Source: Sinorhizobium garamanticum (lineage in GTDB: Bacteria > Pseudomonadota > Alphaproteobacteria > Rhizobiales > Rhizobiaceae). Taken from it: a stretch of DNA of 64,000 nt. Shown here in pieces: positions 26,150 through 34,613 of the stretch. Under the pieces are notes generated by a model. The model was not told where the DNA came from and did not search any database. It worked only from the letters and a program-made list of their open reading frames with translations. The position numbers and the translations under genes were made by a program. The stretch spans positions 1,922,001-1,986,000 of the forward strand of contig NZ_CP120374.1 of NCBI RefSeq assembly GCF_029892065.1, read 5' to 3'. Numbering within the stretch: the stretch's first letter is position 1; every line of letters begins with the position of its first letter.

Positions 26150-28627
26150 CTACTTCCCCGCCTCGGACAACAGCGGCAGATCCCTGGCGAAAGCATCTAT
26201 TTCCGCCCATGGATCGCCGGACGTGACCAGGAGGCCAGGCAGCGAAGAATAGTTCAAATCCTCCGGAGCGTCGATAGATTCAAGATCGCTCCAGCTTACC
26301 GGGGTTGAGGCCGGCAGATTCGTCCTCGCGCGAAGCGAGTAGGGGGCGGCTGCCGTGTGGCCGCGCGCGTTGCGATGGAAGTCGATGAAGATCCGCTTAA
26401 TGCGGTTTTCTTTGCCCATCGTGGTCGTGAAGACCTCGGGCGCGGTCGCGGCGAGACGGGTGGCAATCGCGCTTGTTGCCTGATGCACCTTTTTCCAGTT
26501 GAGTTTCGGCACGATCGGCACGACCACGTGCACGCCCCTGCCGCCCGATGTCTTGACGAAGGGAACAAGATCGAGCGCTTCCAGCTCGCCGCGCACATGG
26601 ACGGCAGCCTCGACCACCTCGCGCCAGGTGATGCCTTCACCGGGGTCGAGGTCGAAGACGACGCGGTCGGCCTTTTCAAGCCGCTCGCAAACGGTCCCCC
26701 AGGTGTGAAATTCGACGACGCCGAACTGCGCAAGCGCGAGATATCCCTTGGCCTCTCCCACCGAAAGGTAGGATTTCGTCTCGCCTTCCGAGTTGGTCGA
26801 TTGAAAGGTTTCGACCGAGGAAGGCATGCCGGTGAAAGGATGGCGCTGGAAGAAGCAATCCTGTGCTCTTCCCGTCGGGCAGCGTACCAGCGAGACCGGG
26901 CGGTTGAGGATGTGCGGCAGCATGAAATCGCCGACGAGCGCATAGTAGACGGCGATGTCGAGCTTGGTGGGGCCGGACTTGCCGAACAGGCGACGCGTCG
27001 GATTGGTGATCGAAATGCTGGCGAGATCGGCATCGGAAATCAGCCGCTTTCGCTGCGGCGCGGCGGGCGTCGACAGTTCGATTTCGCGAAGCCCCTTGAA
27101 TACGGCATGGCGGAGCACATTGTCGGCCGTGCGGTTGCCATAATGGATATGCGCCCACAGCACCGGCCGGACCCAGACGATCTCCTTTGGCGCGCCCTCG
27201 AGCTTTGCCGCACCGGCGCGAAGCGGCTCCAATCGCGCGAGCAATTCTTGCGCCGTCTGCGCGTCGAAGCCGGTTCCGACCTTGCCGCGATATTGCAGTT
27301 CGCCCTCGACCCATTCGCCGAGCGCAAGCGCGGCAAGGCCCTCTGCCGCCTCGGAGGTGGTGTATCCGGCGATCACGAAGTCGTCCGGCTGCAAGGCCTT
27401 GGTCTTGGTCCAGGTTTTCGACCGTCCGCTCTGGTATGATGCCGAGGCGCGCTTGGAGACGATGCCTTCAAGCCCCAATTCCGAGACCCGGTCGTAAAGC
27501 GCCCGCCCGTCGCCTGGGACATGGTCGCTGAACTGAATGGCCGAGCGCGCCGATACATGCGCGGACAGCAATTGCGCCAGCAGTGCCTTGCGCTTTTCGA
27601 GCGGAACGGCCAGGAGATTCCAGCCGTCGAGATGCAGAAGATCGAAAGCATAAAAGACAAGCTTGTTGCCTGCGCCACTTGACAGCGCCTCCTGTAAAAG
27701 CGCGAAGCGGCTGATTCCTTTCTCGTCGGGGACGATGATTTCGCCGTCGATAATGGCCTCGCGACATGGCAGCCGGCGAAAGGCTTCTGGCAGGTCGCCG
27801 TAGCGCCTCGTCCAGTCGAGGCCGCCACGGGTGATGAGACGTACGTCACCGTCGGAGATGTGTGCCATCGTTCGGTAGCCGTCGAACTTGATCTCATGCA
27901 ACCAGTCACCACTCTCGGTGGCACCGCCACCTGGCGGCCTGTCAGCAGGCGTCGCGAGCTGCGGTTCGATGCGGGCGGGCGCTGTACCTTTCACGGCGCC
28001 CGGTAGTGCGCCGGGATTGAGCTTGAGCGGCTTGGCGGGCTTCGCCGGTGGTTTCGGCTTCTCGACCAGTTCTTCGATCCGCCGTCCGGATTTGACGCTC
28101 TCGGGGCGCGCTGCGAGGATGTCGACAGTCGTGTCGGCCGCCAGGTCGCGTTCCTTGAACAGGAGCCAGTTGCGCTGGTCTTCCTCGCCCGGCTTTGGTT
28201 GCAGGCGCGCCAGCATCCAGCCACCATTGAGTTTTTCGCCGGCAAGGCGGAACTTGAAGGCGCCCGTCCGCAAGCTCTTCTCGATGTCGTCCATCGGTGC
28301 CCACACGCCCGTGTCCCAGACGATCATCTGGCCGCCGCCATACTCGCCCTCGGGGATGACACCCTCGAAGTCGATGTATTCCAGCGGGTGATCCTCCGTC
28401 TCGACCGCGAGCCGCTTGTCCGCCGGATTGAGCGATGGCCCCTTCGGGACGGCCCAGCTTTTGAGCACGTCCCCCACCTGCAGCCTTAGGTCGTAGTGGT
28501 CGGCCGTCGCATGATGCTTGTGGACGACAAAGCGGTTGCCGCTCTCGCCGGCAAGCCTGCCGGGCGGCTCCGACGTTTTCGAAAAGTCCCTTTTCGTGCG
28601 ATAGACCTGTAGCTTCGACGTCGCCAT
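26150..28627 (-). CDS. ligD: Multifunctional DNA ligase D (phosphoesterase-ligase-polymerase)
   Basis: 825 aa, three domains in the order phosphoesterase (about 30-185, with HHATADHYDLRL and PEGEYGGGQMIVWDTG), ATP-dependent ligase (about 225-525, with the nucleotidyl lysine in HEIKFDGYRT near residue 246 and GLEGIVSKR), and AEP-type polymerase (about 545-815, with the metal aspartates in VFDLDPG and TSGGRGVHVVVP). The domain order PE-Lig-Pol is one of the known LigD architectures. It trims, fills and seals ends held by Ku, and is the first gene of ligD-ku-TPR-hydrolase-xthA. Confidence 0.95.
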   Translation of the reverse strand: MATSKLQVYRTKRDFSKTSEPPGRLAGESGNRFVVHKHHATADHYDLRLQVGDVLKSWAVPKGPSLNPADKRLAVETEDHPLEYIDFEGVIPEGEYGGGQMIVWDTGVWAPMDDIEKSLRTGAFKFRLAGEKLNGGWMLARLQPKPGEEDQRNWLLFKERDLAADTTVDILAARPESVKSGRRIEELVEKPKPPAKPAKPLKLNPGALPGAVKGTAPARIEPQLATPADRPPGGGATESGDWLHEIKFDGYRTMAHISDGDVRLITRGGLDWTRRYGDLPEAFRRLPCREAIIDGEIIVPDEKGISRFALLQEALSSGAGNKLVFYAFDLLHLDGWNLLAVPLEKRKALLAQLLSAHVSARSAIQFSDHVPGDGRALYDRVSELGLEGIVSKRASASYQSGRSKTWTKTKALQPDDFVIAGYTTSEAAEGLAALALGEWVEGELQYRGKVGTGFDAQTAQELLARLEPLRAGAAKLEGAPKEIVWVRPVLWAHIHYGNRTADNVLRHAVFKGLREIELSTPAAPQRKRLISDADLASISITNPTRRLFGKSGPTKLDIAVYYALVGDFMLPHILNRPVSLVRCPTGRAQDCFFQRHPFTGMPSSVETFQSTNSEGETKSYLSVGEAKGYLALAQFGVVEFHTWGTVCERLEKADRVVFDLDPGEGITWREVVEAAVHVRGELEALDLVPFVKTSGGRGVHVVVPIVPKLNWKKVHQATSAIATRLAATAPEVFTTTMGKENRIKRIFIDFHRNARGHTAAAPYSLRARTNLPASTPVSWSDLESIDAPEDLNYSSLPGLLVTSGDPWAEIDAFARDLPLLSEAGK

Positions 28628-28722
28628 GTGCCTACGCTATGGCTTATAGGGCGAACCCGCAATATGACGTTGAAGCCAACGCGGTAAGCACGCGCTGAAC
28701 ATTGAGGGAGGGGAGGGCAGAG

Positions 28723-29298
28723 ATGGGAGAAAACCATCGCTGGTTGAACGAGCCGGCAAGCTGGCAAGGCGACGAACAGGCGCTGTCGCTCAAGACGGAC
28801 GGCAATACGGATTTCTGGCGCGAGACCTTCTACGGGTTCGTTCGCGACAGCGGCCACGCCTATCTCCGACCGGTTTCCGGCGATTTCACCGCATCCGCCA
28901 CGATCACGGGCGCATACGAGCAACTCTACGACCAGGCCGGGCTGATGTTGCGGCTCGACGAGGAGAACTGGATCAAGTGCGGCATCGAATACACCGACGG
29001 GCTGATGCATTTCAGTGTCGTCGTTACACGCGGCGTTTCGGACTGGTCGGTCATCCCTCTCCATGAGGCCACGCCATCCGACGCGGTCGAGGTGCGGCTG
29101 ACGCGCCATGGCGACGCGGTGCGGGTGCAGTTCCGCTTTGGCGATGCGCCCTGGCAGATGGCGCGGCTTTGCCCGTTTTCGGCGGCGGATGCGGAGATCG
29201 GCGTCATGGCCTGCTCTCCGGAACGCGCAGGCTTCGAGGCAAACTTCCGCGACTTTAGCGTCGGCCCGCCAATCGCCCGTGCGCTGCATGAGGATTGA
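28723..29298 (+). CDS. DUF1349 (concanavalin-like) protein
   Basis: 191 aa from ATG 28723, which has GGGAGGG upstream; a TTG 21 bases earlier is less likely. The sequence FWRETFYGFVRDSGHAY, GDFTASATITGAYEQLYDQAGLMLRLDEENWIKCGIEY (written in part) and FRDFSVGPP match the DUF1349/YesU beta-sandwich family. No signal peptide. Rhizobial homologues are uncharacterised, some cousins act on carbohydrates. Divergent from ligD, with a 95-base shared upstream region. Confidence 0.82.
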   Translation: MGENHRWLNEPASWQGDEQALSLKTDGNTDFWRETFYGFVRDSGHAYLRPVSGDFTASATITGAYEQLYDQAGLMLRLDEENWIKCGIEYTDGLMHFSVVVTRGVSDWSVIPLHEATPSDAVEVRLTRHGDAVRVQFRFGDAPWQMARLCPFSAADAEIGVMACSPERAGFEANFRDFSVGPPIARALHED

Positions 29299-29397
29299 TA
29301 GCGGTGAAGCGCGTCGCGTCAACGCGAATGCACTTTATGTCTCTGGTTCTTGGGCCTGTGGTGTCACGCAAACCGCTGCGCCTTTGGGTGACACGCA

Positions 29398-30453
29398 CTA
29401 CGCGATCGCGCGCGGCGTAAGGCTGATTGGCCGGCAGGACTCGCGGATCATCAGGCGTCCCTGCAGCACGAGCCGGCGCGGTGTCTCCGGGCTCTTGCCT
29501 GAAAGACGGTCGAGGATGAGTTGCGCTGCCTGCTCACCGATCGCCTGAACCGGCTGGGCGATCGTCGTCAGATGCGGCTGGAAAACGTCGGCCCAGGGGA
29601 AATCGTCGAAGCTTGCGACGGAGACGTCTTCCGGGCACTTAAGACCGATATCGCGGATCGCCTTCATCACGCCGATGACCATCAGGTTATTAGCGGAAAA
29701 GATCGCGCTCGGTCTTTCGGCGCTCGTGAGCAGCTGCATCGTCGCCTTGTAGGCGTCTTTCTCTCGGAAATTGCCGATCCGCACGAGGTCTTCCTCGTAG
29801 GGCAGATCGGCCGCTTCCAATGCGGCCTTATAGCCGGCAAGTCGCTCTCGACCCGTCGATGTCTCGAGCGAGCCTGAAATATAGCCGATGCGGCGATGGC
29901 CGAGGCCGATCATGTAGAGGGTCGCATCGTGAACCGCACGGCGGTTGTCGAGCACGACGGCATCGGTGTCGATTCCGTCCAAGAGCCTGTCGATCAAGAC
30001 GGTCGGCAGATTGGCGCCGGCAATAATGCGCTTCAGGGTCTCGTCGTCTCCCGCGGGCGCGATGATCAGGCCGTCCACGCTGCGATCGATCAAGAGCTCG
30101 ATCTGTTCATCCTGCATCTCGACGTCCTCGTCGTTGCAGCAGAGCATGACCGCATAGCCGGCGCGATGGAGAACGTCCTGGATCACTGCCACGACGTCGG
30201 TGAAGAATGGGTTCGTGATGTCGGCCACCATCAGCCCGACCGTGCGCGTGGTGCCGAGCTTGAGACTGCGGGCGATCGCGTTGCGCTTGTAGCCGATGAC
30301 CTGGATCGCCTCTTCTATGCGGCTGCGCAGTTCGGGGCTGACGGGAGCAGACCCGTTTATAACCGCAGAGACCGTCGCCACGGAGACGCTCGCGGCCTTC
30401 GCCACGTCGAGCATCGTGGGTGCGGTGGATTTTCGTGAACGGCGGCGTTGCAT
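29398..30453 (-). CDS. LacI-family repressor of the third sugar ABC operon
   Basis: LacI/GalR regulator, 351 aa. The helix-turn-helix is TMLDVAKAASVSVATVSAV (residues 13-31), with the hinge GYKRNAIARSLKLGTTRT and a sugar-sensing domain ending VSVASFDDFPWADVFQPHLTTIAQP. It is divergent from the sugar importer at 30636, and two AACGTT-centred operators lie in the gap. It presumably represses that operon and itself until its sugar binds. Confidence 0.9.
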   Translation of the reverse strand: MQRRRSRKSTAPTMLDVAKAASVSVATVSAVINGSAPVSPELRSRIEEAIQVIGYKRNAIARSLKLGTTRTVGLMVADITNPFFTDVVAVIQDVLHRAGYAVMLCCNDEDVEMQDEQIELLIDRSVDGLIIAPAGDDETLKRIIAGANLPTVLIDRLLDGIDTDAVVLDNRRAVHDATLYMIGLGHRRIGYISGSLETSTGRERLAGYKAALEAADLPYEEDLVRIGNFREKDAYKATMQLLTSAERPSAIFSANNLMVIGVMKAIRDIGLKCPEDVSVASFDDFPWADVFQPHLTTIAQPVQAIGEQAAQLILDRLSGKSPETPRRLVLQGRLMIRESCRPISLTPRAIA

Positions 30454-30459
30454 CGTTGA

Positions 30460-30473
30460 TCAAAACGTTTCGA
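30460..30473. promoter_or_regulatory. LacI-type operator, site 1
   Basis: TCAAAACGTTTCGA, seven bases upstream of the regulator start. Read on the other strand it is TCGAAACGTTTTGA, which matches site 2 at 13 of 14 positions. Confidence 0.65.
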
Positions 30474-30557
30474 AATGCGGCTGGGAAAAACCTTATGTGA
30501 GCCGGCGAATTTGTGCAATAGGTGCGCTGCGGCGGGATTTCTAGCCGCTTGACACGC

Positions 30558-30571
30558 TCGAAACGTTTAGA
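30558..30571. promoter_or_regulatory. LacI-type operator, site 2, beside a TTGACA promoter hexamer
   Basis: TCGAAACGTTTAGA, centred on AACGTT. TTGACA at 30549-30554 lies directly before it, so repressor bound here would block the importer promoter. Distance to the ATPase start is 64 bases. Confidence 0.7.
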
Positions 30572-30635
30572 ATACGCTGCAGAAAACATACGAAAATGAT
30601 CGTCGGATATCGGTGGTGGGGAGGCCGCCAATGTC

Positions 30636-32225
30636 ATGCGCGATGATAATGCGATCTCGCCTCATTCTGATCCGCACAGCGGCGCTGAGCGTGCCGTCCT
30701 GACGGCTGAAGGCGTTTCCAAATCCTTCGGGGGTGTCGCGGCGCTCAAGGATGTGCGCTTCGATCTGCGCGCCGGCGAGATCCATGCCCTCATGGGCGAA
30801 AACGGCGCCGGCAAATCGACGCTGATGAAGATCATTTCTGGCGTTTATCCTGATTATGACGGTCTCGTGCGCGTCGATGGCACGCCGGTGCGCTTCTCGA
30901 CAGTCAGGGACGCCGAGGCGGCCGGGATCGCCATCATCCATCAGGAGCTGAATCTTGTTCCGGAGCTCCGCGTCGCCGACAACATCTTTCTCGGCCGCGA
31001 ACGTGTGATCGCCGGCCTCTTCGTCGATCGCAAGGCAAGCCTCGATGCGTCGCGCGTGCTGCTGCGCCGTCTCGGCATCGAACTCGATCCCGAGGCGCGC
31101 GTGGGTCAGCTGAGGGTCGGTGAGCAGCAGCTTGTTGAGATCGCCAAGGCACTCTCGCTTGAGGCGCGCATTCTCATCATGGACGAACCGACCTCGGCGC
31201 TTTCACCCGGCGAGTGCGAGCGGCTTTTCAAGATCATGCGCCAGCTCGCTGCCGATGGCGTCGGCATCATCTATATTTCCCATCGAATCGACGAGGTGAT
31301 GCACTTGAGCGACCGCATCACCGTCTTTCGCGATGGCCGCCATGTCTGGACCCGGCCGAGGGCCGACCTCGATGAAGAGACGGTCATCGCCGCCATGGTC
31401 GGGCGCAGCCTGCTCGATGCCCAGAGGCTCGACCGATCGACACAAGGCGACCCCGTGTTGTCGGTGCGTGGCCTTTCGCTTTCAACCTCCAGTCGGCATG
31501 GCTGGCGCGACGTATTGAAGAGCGTGAGCTTCGACGTCAGCGCGGGCGAAATCCTCGGCATCGGCGGGCTGCTTGGGGCAGGGCGTACCGAGATCCTGGA
31601 AACGATCTTCGGTTCAAGCAATGGCCGGCGCGGCGGCGAGATCAGCCTCGATGGCACTCCGGTCGACATCCGCTCACCGCTCGATGCCCGCCGCCTCGGC
31701 ATCGCGCTGGTGACGGAAGACCGGAAAACCCAAGGGCTGCATCTCCATGATTCAATCACCGACAACGTGGCCTTGCCGCTGGTCGGTCGGCTGGCGCGTT
31801 TCGGTTTGCGGTCCTTCGATGCCGAGAGTTCGCTGAGCAGGAAGGCCGTCCAGACGCTCGGCGTGCGTTGCGGCAGCATCGACCAGGTCGCCGGGACGCT
31901 GTCGGGCGGCAATCAGCAGAAGGTGGTGATCGGCAAGTGGCTTGCCACCGGGCCGCGGGTGCTTTTGCTCGACGAGCCGACACGCGGCATCGACGTCGGC
32001 GCGAAACGCGAAATCTACGACCTTATCTTCGCGCTCGCGGGGGAGGGGCTGGCGATCGTGGTGGTGAGCTCAGAACTGCCGGAGCTGCTGCATCTTGCAG
32101 ACCGTATCCTGGTGATGGCCGAAGGTCGCCAGACGGGGCTTATTCCCCGGGAGGAGGCGAGCGAGGAGCGAATTATGCAGCTCGCCGCGCCGCGGGGCGG
32201 TGCGCTTGGAAGGGCCGTTGCATGA
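30636..32225 (+). CDS. RbsA-type duplicated ATPase of the third sugar ABC importer
   Basis: Fused double ABC ATPase, 529 aa. First half: Walker [10 protein letters not shown] near residue 54 and [15 protein letters not shown]. Second half: [35 protein letters not shown] and [17 protein letters not shown]. The gene stop overlaps the permease start by four bases (ATGA), so translation is coupled. First gene of the operon ATPase-permease-binding protein. Confidence 0.9.
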   Translation: MRDDNAISPHSDPHSGAERAVLTAEGVSKSFGGVAALKDVRFDLRAGEIHALMGENGAGKSTLMKIISGVYPDYDGLVRVDGTPVRFSTVRDAEAAGIAIIHQELNLVPELRVADNIFLGRERVIAGLFVDRKASLDASRVLLRRLGIELDPEARVGQLRVGEQQLVEIAKALSLEARILIMDEPTSALSPGECERLFKIMRQLAADGVGIIYISHRIDEVMHLSDRITVFRDGRHVWTRPRADLDEETVIAAMVGRSLLDAQRLDRSTQGDPVLSVRGLSLSTSSRHGWRDVLKSVSFDVSAGEILGIGGLLGAGRTEILETIFGSSNGRRGGEISLDGTPVDIRSPLDARRLGIALVTEDRKTQGLHLHDSITDNVALPLVGRLARFGLRSFDAESSLSRKAVQTLGVRCGSIDQVAGTLSGGNQQKVVIGKWLATGPRVLLLDEPTRGIDVGAKREIYDLIFALAGEGLAIVVVSSELPELLHLADRILVMAEGRQTGLIPREEASEERIMQLAAPRGGALGRAVA

Positions 32226-33538
32226 CGTTCTTGAGACTTTTATCCCAGACGAAACTCTATTGGGGCCTGATCGCCATCTTCCTGATCGGCGTTCTCTCGT
32301 CGCCGGTGACCTCGTCGGGGAGAAACATCTTTCTTTCCTCCGGCAACCTTCTCGACGTGCTGCGGCAAGTTTCGACGACGGGACTTGTCGCCACCGGCAT
32401 GACGGCCGTCATTCTTACCGGCGGGATCGATCTCTCCGTCGGCTCGATGATGGCGATCTGCAGCGTCATTTGCGCCATGCTTCTGACCGTGCCCGGCGAA
32501 ACGCCTGCTGTTTTCTTAGGGTTTCCGGCTGTCGGATTGGCGTCGCTTCTTATCGGTGCGGTCGCCGTTCGCTTCATTTTTATCAATATCGAAAAAACGC
32601 GAAGCGGCGTTGCCAATATCAGAGACGTCCAACTCGACCGGATGCGTGGCACGCTCCTGCCCGCGGTCGGCGGCGTCATCCTATGCGCCCTTGTCTTAAG
32701 CTTCCTGCTGCCGCAGGTGCAGACGAAGTTCGGCGTCCTGGGGGTTCTCCTGGTCGCGCCCGCCGTCGGCCTGCTCTTCGGGGCGATCAATGGCGTGATC
32801 ATCGTTGTCGGCAGGCTGCAGCCGTTCATCGTCACCCTGGCGATGATGGTGACGGCACTTGGCATCGCCCGGCTGACGGCCGGTCAGAACAATGCGGTTC
32901 TGCCCGTTTACACCGGCAGCAACGCCACCGCGGATTTCGACGTACTTCGCCAGCTCGTCTTCGGCATCGTACCGATGCCCGGCATCTTCTTCATCGCCGC
33001 GATCATCCTTTACAGCGTCGTTCTGCGCTTCACGCCCTTCGGCCGCTACGTCTACGCGATCGGGGGGAACGAGGAGGCGGCGCGGCTCTCCGGCATCAAT
33101 GCCGGGCGGGTAAAGATTGTCACCTACGCGATCTCAGGGCTGCTCGCCGGCGTCGCCGCGGTTCTCTATGTGGCACAGTATCGTCAAGGCAAGCCGGACG
33201 CCGGCGCGGGGCTGGAGCTCGACGCGATTGCGGCTGTGGTGATCGGCGGCACGAGCCTCATGGGCGGGCGCGGAAGTCTCGCCGGCACGTTCTGCGGGGT
33301 TCTGATCTTCGGGCTGCTCTCCAATATCCTGCAGCTCCACAACATCAACTCTAATCTTCAGCTGGTGCTGAAAGGCGTGATCATCATCGGCACGGTGCTC
33401 GTCCAGGAGCGCAATGCCTTCGATGTGCTTGCCCATTTGCGGCTGACAAGCCGCCGCCCGGCGCAAAGGGAAACGGCCGCGGAGGAGCGGCCGTCAAGAG
33501 AGACCTTGTCTCTAACCGTGGGAGGAAAGGAAGAATGA
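32222..33538 (+). CDS. RbsC-type permease of the third sugar ABC importer, with an enlarged central region
   Basis: Inner-membrane permease, 438 aa. It starts at ATG 32222 inside the ATPase stop; the frame extends far upstream but that part is a shadow of the ATPase gene. Landmarks are TGGIDLSVGSMMAI near residue 62 and IGGTSLMGGRGSLAGTFCGVL near 350. It is about 100 residues longer than typical RbsC, because an extra stretch (about 95-165, with two hydrophobic segments and the charged linker RSGVANIRDVQLDRMRG) interrupts the usual N-terminal half. Overlaps the binding-protein gene by four bases. Confidence 0.87.
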   Translation: MTFLRLLSQTKLYWGLIAIFLIGVLSSPVTSSGRNIFLSSGNLLDVLRQVSTTGLVATGMTAVILTGGIDLSVGSMMAICSVICAMLLTVPGETPAVFLGFPAVGLASLLIGAVAVRFIFINIEKTRSGVANIRDVQLDRMRGTLLPAVGGVILCALVLSFLLPQVQTKFGVLGVLLVAPAVGLLFGAINGVIIVVGRLQPFIVTLAMMVTALGIARLTAGQNNAVLPVYTGSNATADFDVLRQLVFGIVPMPGIFFIAAIILYSVVLRFTPFGRYVYAIGGNEEAARLSGINAGRVKIVTYAISGLLAGVAAVLYVAQYRQGKPDAGAGLELDAIAAVVIGGTSLMGGRGSLAGTFCGVLIFGLLSNILQLHNINSNLQLVLKGVIIIGTVLVQERNAFDVLAHLRLTSRRPAQRETAAEERPSRETLSLTVGGKEE

Positions 33539-34503
33539 AACGTCGTGACATCATGAGACTGGCGGCCTTTGCGGCTGTTCTCGCGGCCACCACCGCGCTC
33601 TTGCCGGGCAAGGATGCAATTGCCCAGGACAAGAAGTGGCGCATCGGCTTCAGCCAGGCGACGACCATCGAGCCGTGGCGCGCGCAGTTCAACAAGGACA
33701 TCATCGCCGAAGCCGCGAAACATCCGGAAGTCGAGCTCATCATCACGGATGGCGAGGACAAGACGGAGAAGCAGGTCGCCGACGTCGAGAACCTGATCCG
33801 TCAGGAAGTCAATGCGTTGCTCATTTCGCCGAAGGAGTCGGCCGGCCTGACAGGCGTCGTCCAGCAGGCGATCGACGCAAAGATCCCCGTCTTCGTTCTC
33901 GACCGCAACGTCGAGACCGACCAGTACACCCAGTTCGTCGGAGGCGACAACAAGCTGATCGGCCGGGCGGCGGGCGAATATGCGGTCGAGCTTCTCGGCG
34001 GCAAGGGCAAGGCCCACGGCAATGTTGTCGAGATCTGGGGCGGCATGGGCACGCAGCCGGCGCACGACAGGCACGACGGCTTCCACGAATTCACCGACAA
34101 GGAGCCGGGCATCAAGAACCTGCTCGACCAGCAGTCCGGCGATTGGAAGCAGGACCAGGCCTATAACATCATGGCGACGGCGCTTCGCAACAACGAGAAG
34201 ATCGATCTCGTCTACGGCCACAACGATCCGATGGCCTATGGCGCCTATCTGGCGGCCAAGGACGCAGGCCGCGAGAAGGACATCAAGTTCATCGGCATCG
34301 ACGCCCTGCCGGGTGAAGGCGTGACCTGGGTCAATAATGGCGAACTCACCGCGACCTTCCTCTATGCGACACCCGGTGCCGAGGGACTCCGTCAGGCGAT
34401 CAAGTTCCTGAACGGCGAAAAGGTCGAAAAGACCGTGACGCTCGACACGATGAAGGTGACGAAGGAGAACGCCGGCCAGATCATGAAGGAGAAGGGCCTG
34501 TAA
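33535..34503 (+). CDS. Periplasmic sugar-binding protein of the third sugar ABC importer
   Basis: Type 1 binding protein, 322 aa. The signal peptide runs through about residue 30, ending AIAQ, with an Arg-Arg near the start. The mature sequence begins KWRIGFSQATTIEPWRAQFNKDI; later come NALLISPKESAGLTG, VLDRNVETDQYTQFVGGDN and YGHNDPMAYGAYLAA. By eye it leans to the YtfQ (galactofuranose) subgroup (FSQ..WRA and QSGDW), but the ligand remains unproven. Its four-base overlap with the permease gene makes a tightly coupled operon. Confidence 0.88.
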   Translation: MKRRDIMRLAAFAAVLAATTALLPGKDAIAQDKKWRIGFSQATTIEPWRAQFNKDIIAEAAKHPEVELIITDGEDKTEKQVADVENLIRQEVNALLISPKESAGLTGVVQQAIDAKIPVFVLDRNVETDQYTQFVGGDNKLIGRAAGEYAVELLGGKGKAHGNVVEIWGGMGTQPAHDRHDGFHEFTDKEPGIKNLLDQQSGDWKQDQAYNIMATALRNNEKIDLVYGHNDPMAYGAYLAAKDAGREKDIKFIGIDALPGEGVTWVNNGELTATFLYATPGAEGLRQAIKFLNGEKVEKTVTLDTMKVTKENAGQIMKEKGL

Positions 34504-34510
34504 TCGCTTC

Positions 34511-34570
34511 ACTTTGAATGGCTGCATGTCTTCGTCCTTCAATCGGTTCCGACCGAGAGAAGCATGCGGC
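34511..34570. repeat. RIME-like fragment, degenerate
   Basis: ACTTTGAATGGCTGCATG then GTCCTTCAATCG...CGACCGAG and CATGCGGC follow the second half of the RIME pattern with many mismatches. It lies between convergent operons. Confidence 0.5.
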
Positions 34571-34613
34571 AGCGGGCGGCGGGAGTTGGACGAGGGGGCG
34601 CCCGCCGCCCCTT

